DNA from: Pseudomonadota bacterium
Lineage (GTDB): Bacteria > Pseudomonadota > Gammaproteobacteria > Steroidobacterales > Steroidobacteraceae
DNA: 8,966 bases
Assembly: GCA_021850555.1 (NCBI GenBank)
Contig: JAJZLX010000160.1
Location: 1 to 8,966, forward strand
Reading direction: 5' to 3'
A program made the position numbers and the translations under genes. Shown piece by piece: positions 5,881 through 8,966 of this stretch (the stretch's first letter is position 1; each line of letters begins with the position of its first letter). The notes below the pieces were generated by a model. The model made no database searches, had not been told where the DNA came from, and saw only the letters and a program-made list of their open reading frames with translations.

Positions 5881-5938
5881 GTGCCTCGCCGGCCATCCCG
5901 ACTCGTGGCTCTGATTCCACGGCCGGCTCGGCGAGCAC
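5881..5938 (-). terminator. Long hairpin downstream of the first methyltransferase gene
   Basis: GTG-C-CTCGCCGGCC (5881-5894) pairs with GGCC-GGCTC-GGCGAGCAC (5921-5938), giving about 13 bp interrupted by one bulge and a 5-nt internal loop. On the minus strand it begins 40 nt after the methyltransferase stop. It is followed by a T-rich stretch (TCTTTTGGTT) about 7 nt later, which itself lies in the loop of the CTCATAT/ATATGAG repeat. This is the best intrinsic-terminator candidate for that gene, though the T-run is displaced from the stem. Confidence 0.4.
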
Positions 5939-5978
5939 ACCAAGGCGTAACCGGTCATTCACAAGCTCGCCGCGCCTG

Positions 5979-6650
5979 CTACCGATCCGGGGTTACGTAT
6001 GCCAGGGCCCAATAGTGCCGCCACGATAAGAATTGCGCGCGCTCGCCGATGCTGCCGGCAAGCGTCAGAAGCTCCCGCTCCGTCGGAAAATTCTTCAGCA
6101 CCCTATGCACGGTGCCATTGCCGAGCGTCCGAAGCTGATAGGTGTTCCCCTCGGCGTCCGACTCGGCGATCGGCGTGCTGCTGCCTTCGACGTACAGGTT
6201 GTCAAACAGGATGACCGGAGAGCCGGGTTGCACGCGCTCGCCGACGTGCAGGAGGAAGTCGAGTCGGCGGGAGCGCGGCACATGAGAGAGCCAGAATCCG
6301 GCAAACGTGGCGTCAAAAGCGCCGCTGTCGAATGGCAGGTGATACGCGTCCCCGAGAACGAAAGTCACATCACGCCGGCAAATGCGTCGTTGCGCGACCT
6401 CGAGCGGTTCCGGTACCGCATCGATCGCAACGACACTTCGCGCCACCGGGGCGACGAATTGAGTCCAGTAGCCGGTTCCGCACGCGACCTCCAGAACCCT
6501 GCGGCCACGCAGTTGCGCCGGCAGCCAGCGCTCCATCGCACGAAGCTCGTCCTGCCGTTCCGGCTTCGCGTAAACGCGGTCGTATTCAAGCGCCCGTGCG
6601 CCATAGTAAGTGCGCATTTCGCTCATCGTGCCTGCCTGCATCCCTTCCAT
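5979..6650 (-). CDS. Class I SAM-dependent methyltransferase
   Basis: This protein of up to 223 residues has the Rossmann-like methyltransferase fold. Motif I is VLEVACGTG (52-60), the SAM-ribose acidic residue is Asp77 in VVAIDAVPEPL, motif III is LGDAYHLPF (99-107), and AFDATFAGFWLSHV (111-124) is the family's fourth strand region. The N-terminal segment YYGARALEYDRVY is the substrate-lid helix seen in UbiE/BioC-like small-molecule methyltransferases. The acceptor is unknown. The ATG at 6648-6650 has no good ribosome-binding site. An alternative ATG at residue 9 (6624-6626), with AGGCAGG 4 nt upstream, or residue 12 may be the true start; the core fold is unaffected. It is divergent from the antiporter gene with a 344-bp gap, and no partner gene suggests a pathway. 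Confidence 0.88.
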   Translation of the reverse strand: MEGMQAGTMSEMRTYYGARALEYDRVYAKPERQDELRAMERWLPAQLRGRRVLEVACGTGYWTQFVAPVARSVVAIDAVPEPLEVAQRRICRRDVTFVLGDAYHLPFDSGAFDATFAGFWLSHVPRSRRLDFLLHVGERVQPGSPVILFDNLYVEGSSTPIAESDAEGNTYQLRTLGNGTVHRVLKNFPTERELLTLAGSIGERAQFLSWRHYWALAYVTPDR

Positions 6651-6994
6651 GATACCCGGCGGCGCTGCCCGAATCGATGCCCGGTCGAGGCCTGCCGCTC
6701 GCAGAGCGCGACAACTTCAGGGCGCCCGCTCCGTGCCCGTATTCGACGGGCGATGTCCGGGCAAACCCGGCCGGCGCGGGCCAGGCCCCGGCAGAGCTGC
6801 AAGCGGCTGCTTTCATGCGGACTGTCGGCTGTCGCGGGGCGCAGCGTGTATATTGGCGACCCGGGGGCAGGCGGGTCTGAAGAGGATGGTTGCGTTCGGG
6901 GCGAATGCGCTGTCTTGGCGCTGCGGCCACTGTCACATTGAAGTGAAGCTCGCTGCCGTTCGAGCGCCGCCGGCGCCAGCTACTGGAGTTTCGG
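6651..6994. other. 344-bp divergent intergenic region
   Basis: This spacer separates the minus-strand methyltransferase from the + strand antiporter and should hold both promoters. The only AT-rich element is TATATT (6849-6854), a 5/6 match to a -10 box on the + strand without a convincing -35 box. It would give a leader of about 135 nt for the antiporter. A 38-codon open frame (6886-7002) runs through the leader and overlaps the antiporter start by 8 nt. It has no properly spaced ribosome-binding site and is not called as a gene. No known riboswitch or RNA gene was recognised. Confidence 0.45.
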
Positions 6995-8182
6995 ATGACT
7001 GACATTGGGATTCTGATCGCCTCGGTCTTCCTGCTTGCGGCATTCGCCGTGGAGCGCTGGGATCGGCGCTCCGGAGTGCCATCGGTGATCGTGATGATCG
7101 TCCTCGGGGTGCTCGCCCAGCCGCTCCTGCGTTCGATGGGCGCGGTGGCCGTGGAACTGAAGGCCATGGTGCCGACCGCCGGAGCCATCGGTCTCGTGCT
7201 GATCGTGCTCGAGGGTGCGCTCGACATCGAGCTCAGGCGTGAACGCATCAGGCTGGCGGCGAAGGCGTCCGCTCTGGCGGTGGCGGCGTTCGTTCTGTGC
7301 GCCGCGGCATTCGCCGCGATCGCGGTCCATGCGTTGGACATGAGTTACTTCCATGCGGTGATTCTCGCAACACCGTTCGCGGTCATCAGCAGCACGATAG
7401 CGATCCCGGGCAGCCATTTTCTGGACAGCCGCGCCCGGGAGTTCATCATCTACGAGAGTTCCGTGTCCGACATCGTCGGTGTCCTGGTGTTTTTCGCGCT
7501 CGTCAACTCCGACGCCACCCTGAGAGGGTTTCTGACGGGATTGGCCGGAGGGGGGCTGCTCTCCCTGGTGCTCGCAATCGGCTGCTCCGTCGCATTGGTC
7601 CTGGTGACGACCCGCGCCGACGCCCACGTGCGCTACATTCCCCTGCTCGCCGGGCTGTTCGCGCTCTATGCCGCGGGGGAGCTGCTGCACCTCTCGCCTC
7701 TGATCATGGTTCTGCTGTTCGGGCTGATGCTCAACAACAAATCGGCGCTCGATCAAATACCGACGTTGCACCGGATCTCGGCGAAGATCTCGGCGGCCAC
7801 GGTCGGGGAGTTCCGTGTGCTGGTTCAGGAGCTGACCTTCGCGGTCCGTGTCTTTTTCTTCTTTCTGCTCGGCTACTCGACCGATCTGTCCGATTTCACA
7901 GTCGCGCGCTCCTGGCTGGCCGCCGCGGCGGTCCTCGTCGTGATCTATGGATCGCGCCGCGTTCTGCTTCTGCTCATCGACCGGCCATTGACCGCGACGC
8001 TCACCTGGATCGCCCCGCGGGGCCTCGTCACCGTGCTTCTTTACATCGAAGCCGCGCGCAGGATGCACCTGCCGCCGTACCTCGATGGCACGGTGCGGCT
8101 GGTGGTGATTCTCTCGGCCACCGTCATGGCGTTATCGCGCCGTTTCGGCGCCACGGACGCCGCCCGCGAGCCCGTCCCCTGA
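6995..8182 (+). CDS. Monovalent cation:proton antiporter-like membrane protein (NhaP/CPA-type)
   Basis: This 395-residue inner-membrane protein has about 11-13 hydrophobic segments, a short cytoplasmic tail and no C-terminal regulatory (TrkA) domain. The layout matches CPA-family exchangers, which swap Na+ or K+ for protons. Motifs include VLIVLEGALDIEL (69-81; family FEGG-like), ATPFAVISSTIAIP (125-138) at the position of the discontinuous helix, YESSVSDIVGVLVFF (153-167) with the ion-binding Asp159 preceded by Ser instead of the usual Asn or Asp, and APRGLV (340-345) with the conserved Arg342. The motifs deviate from canonical NhaP (TDP and ND replaced). I believe a bacterial subfamily with this IAIP and ESSxSD pattern exists, but could not check. 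The ATG at 6995 has GGAG 8 nt upstream. It forms a single-gene unit that converges on the last gene. Ion specificity is unknown. Confidence 0.88.
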   Translation: MTDIGILIASVFLLAAFAVERWDRRSGVPSVIVMIVLGVLAQPLLRSMGAVAVELKAMVPTAGAIGLVLIVLEGALDIELRRERIRLAAKASALAVAAFVLCAAAFAAIAVHALDMSYFHAVILATPFAVISSTIAIPGSHFLDSRAREFIIYESSVSDIVGVLVFFALVNSDATLRGFLTGLAGGGLLSLVLAIGCSVALVLVTTRADAHVRYIPLLAGLFALYAAGELLHLSPLIMVLLFGLMLNNKSALDQIPTLHRISAKISAATVGEFRVLVQELTFAVRVFFFFLLGYSTDLSDFTVARSWLAAAAVLVVIYGSRRVLLLLIDRPLTATLTWIAPRGLVTVLLYIEAARRMHLPPYLDGTVRLVVILSATVMALSRRFGATDAAREPVP

Positions 8183-8246
8183 GCGCTCGCCGGATCGTCA
8201 TCTTGAGGCACGGCTCTCGCCGTCATTTGGGCGGTGAGGACTGCGC

Positions 8247-8274
8247 GTGCGCCCGGGTGCACTCACACATTTTT
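8247..8274 (+). terminator. Candidate terminator of the antiporter gene
   Basis: GTGCGCCC/GGGTGCAC (8247-8262) is a near-perfect inverted repeat (one G-T wobble), 64 bp after the antiporter stop. A TTTTT run (8270-8274) follows 7 nt later. The distance between stem and T-run is longer than ideal. It sits between convergent genes. Confidence 0.3.
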
Positions 8275-8289
8275 GAGCCCGGCGCCTAT

Positions 8290-8301
8290 GGTAGATCTAC
8301 C
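8290..8301. repeat. Perfect 12-nt palindrome GGTAGATCTACC
   Basis: This self-complementary site lies in the 151-bp gap between two converging genes, 32 bp past the end of the minus-strand methyltransferase gene. There is no promoter need at this place, so an operator role is doubtful. It could be a protein-binding site, part of an RNA structure, or chance. Confidence 0.35.
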
Positions 8302-8333
8302 GTGCTCACACTCAATGCAGGCATGTGATCTTC

Positions 8334-8966
8334 TCATGCGCGCTCCCGGCGGGCCGTCAGGACCGCGGACCTGCCCACGGGAGGGTGCTGAGTCACGGCC
8401 GTGAAGCCTGCCTCCTGCAACGCCTCGAGCGTGCCCTCGAGCTCCGCGCCGCCGCGGCTGATCGGATTCGGAAGCCAGGCCGGTGCGCGACTTCCATGGA
8501 ACCGCAGGATGAGCAACAGATGCCCGCCGGGCTCGAGAAGCCCTCGAAGCCGGGCAAGAGTTTCCCGAGGGGCTTCCCAAAACTGGAATGAATGCAGCGC
8601 CGCGATATGAGAGAAGGTCTGCGGCGGCCAGTTGAGGCTCCGATCAGTGCCCTCGCGCAAGTCGATCCTGACCGGCAGGCCGAGCCGCTCGAGCCGGCGC
8701 CGGGCCTGGCGCACCATGAGCGGCGAGGGATCGAGGCCGGCGAGCAATCCCTCGCCAAGGCGTGGGGCGAGCCGTACTGCGAGGCCTCCGGTGCCAAAGC
8801 CGATCTCGAGCACCGAGCTGCCCGCCATGGGATCGAGGGCGGCCGCGGCGCGGCGGTAAGCCGGGGTGTTCAGCCGGTCCATCAACCACGCGAATACCCG
8901 CCCAAGGGCGCCGTGCGGCAGCATGGCTTGGTGTGTGCTTCGCCCGTCGTTAGGATCCGAGGTCAT
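8334..8966 (-). CDS. Class I SAM-dependent methyltransferase (UbiE/BioC-like)
   Basis: The 210 visible residues form a SAM-binding Rossmann domain. Motif I is VLEIGFGTG (52-60), the acidic residue is Asp79 in LLAGLDPSPLMV, REGTD (104-108) is motif II/III, FSHIAALHSFQFW (118-130) is the fourth-strand region, and EPGGHLLLILRF (145-156) the fifth. The helix before motif I (MDRLNTPAYRRAAAAL) is typical of small-molecule C- or O-methyltransferases. The C-terminal end TALxAR-like (SAVLTARRERA) closes the sheet. The ATG is the last codon of the window, so the upstream context, ribosome-binding site and any longer N-terminus cannot be seen; Met15 is an alternative start. It is distinct in sequence from the other methyltransferase at 5979-6650 (motif I FGFGTG-like versus ACGTG), so the two do not look like recent duplicates. 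Substrate unknown. Confidence 0.88.
   Translation of the reverse strand: MTSDPNDGRSTHQAMLPHGALGRVFAWLMDRLNTPAYRRAAAALDPMAGSSVLEIGFGTGGLAVRLAPRLGEGLLAGLDPSPLMVRQARRRLERLGLPVRIDLREGTDRSLNWPPQTFSHIAALHSFQFWEAPRETLARLRGLLEPGGHLLLILRFHGSRAPAWLPNPISRGGAELEGTLEALQEAGFTAVTQHPPVGRSAVLTARRERA

Larger units (their letters stand above)
5480..5978. other. 499-bp region without a convincing gene, rich in inverted repeats
   Basis: No open frame here has both a ribosome-binding site and clear family resemblance. From left to right it holds: the palindrome TTCCGTACGGAA (5528-5539); a perfect -35-like TTGACA (5681-5686) on the + strand with a 4/6 box CATGAT 16 nt on; the repeat TGACCC-GAT-GGGTCA (5717-5731); a 9-bp stem CGCCTGTTT/AAACAGGCG (5798-5806 and 5816-5824); a 7-bp repeat CTCATAT/ATATGAG (5859-5865 and 5875-5881); and a long hairpin (5881-5938). 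One small open frame at 5662-5787 is listed separately. An unrecognised small RNA, or the decayed remains of a gene, are possible. Confidence 0.5.

Noticed and set aside
6980..8068. A 362-codon open frame on the minus strand opposite the antiporter gene
   Set aside because: It is rich in Arg, Gln, His and Asp with no hydrophobic core or motif, and mirrors a real membrane-protein gene. Long antisense frames are expected in GC-rich DNA.
5979..8966. The two methyltransferases as a duplicated pair
   Set aside because: They share only the generic SAM-binding motifs; the rest of the sequence, the substrate-lid regions and the C-termini differ.
1..8966. Mobile element, phage, CRISPR array or defence island
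   Set aside because: No transposase, integrase, terminal repeats, target duplications, regularly spaced repeats or defence-family domains were seen.

Overview
The window is about 9 kb of GC-rich (roughly 65-70%) bacterial chromosome. The genes are compact, with GTG as well as ATG starts, Shine-Dalgarno sites and proteobacterial-type protein families. A high-GC proteobacterium (gamma or beta type) is the most likely source. I cannot name the genus, and no phage, plasmid, transposase, tRNA, rRNA or CRISPR feature is visible. This looks like ordinary chromosomal metabolic and housekeeping DNA; I saw no obvious new defence or mobile system.

Left part (1-2935). The window opens in the C-terminal end of a class III (CaiB/BaiF) CoA-transferase gene on the + strand. 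Converging on it is a two-gene minus-strand unit: a PLP-dependent fold-type I aminotransferase (1051-2217), followed 34 bp later by a small NmrA-like NAD(P)-binding reductase (399-1016). Divergent from the aminotransferase, across only 46 bp, is a GntR/FCD-family regulator (2264-2935). That AT-rich gap carries a perfect 13-nt palindrome between the -35 and -10 elements of a good minus-strand promoter. This is a textbook layout for a local repressor controlling a small catabolic operon. The ligand is probably an organic acid or amino acid, which is inference from the FCD domain. The aminotransferase lacks two usual cofactor-contacting residues and is the most interesting protein here.

Middle part (2936-5480). 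Two + strand genes follow: a secreted or membrane-anchored DUF2380/DUF3280-like protein (3162-3761) and a metallo-beta-lactamase-fold hydrolase of the NAPE-PLD/UlaG type with all metal ligands present (3903-5021). A convergent minus-strand gene encodes a small exported DUF4168 protein (5081-5479).

Right part (5480-8966). A 499-bp region without a convincing gene holds several inverted repeats, including a long hairpin that may end the minus-strand methyltransferase gene (5979-6650). A 344-bp divergent spacer precedes a + strand monovalent cation:proton antiporter-like membrane protein (6995-8182). This converges on a second class I methyltransferase (8334-8966, minus), whose apparent start codon is the last codon of the window. 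Apart from the aminotransferase/reductase/GntR group, the genes look like independent single-gene units.
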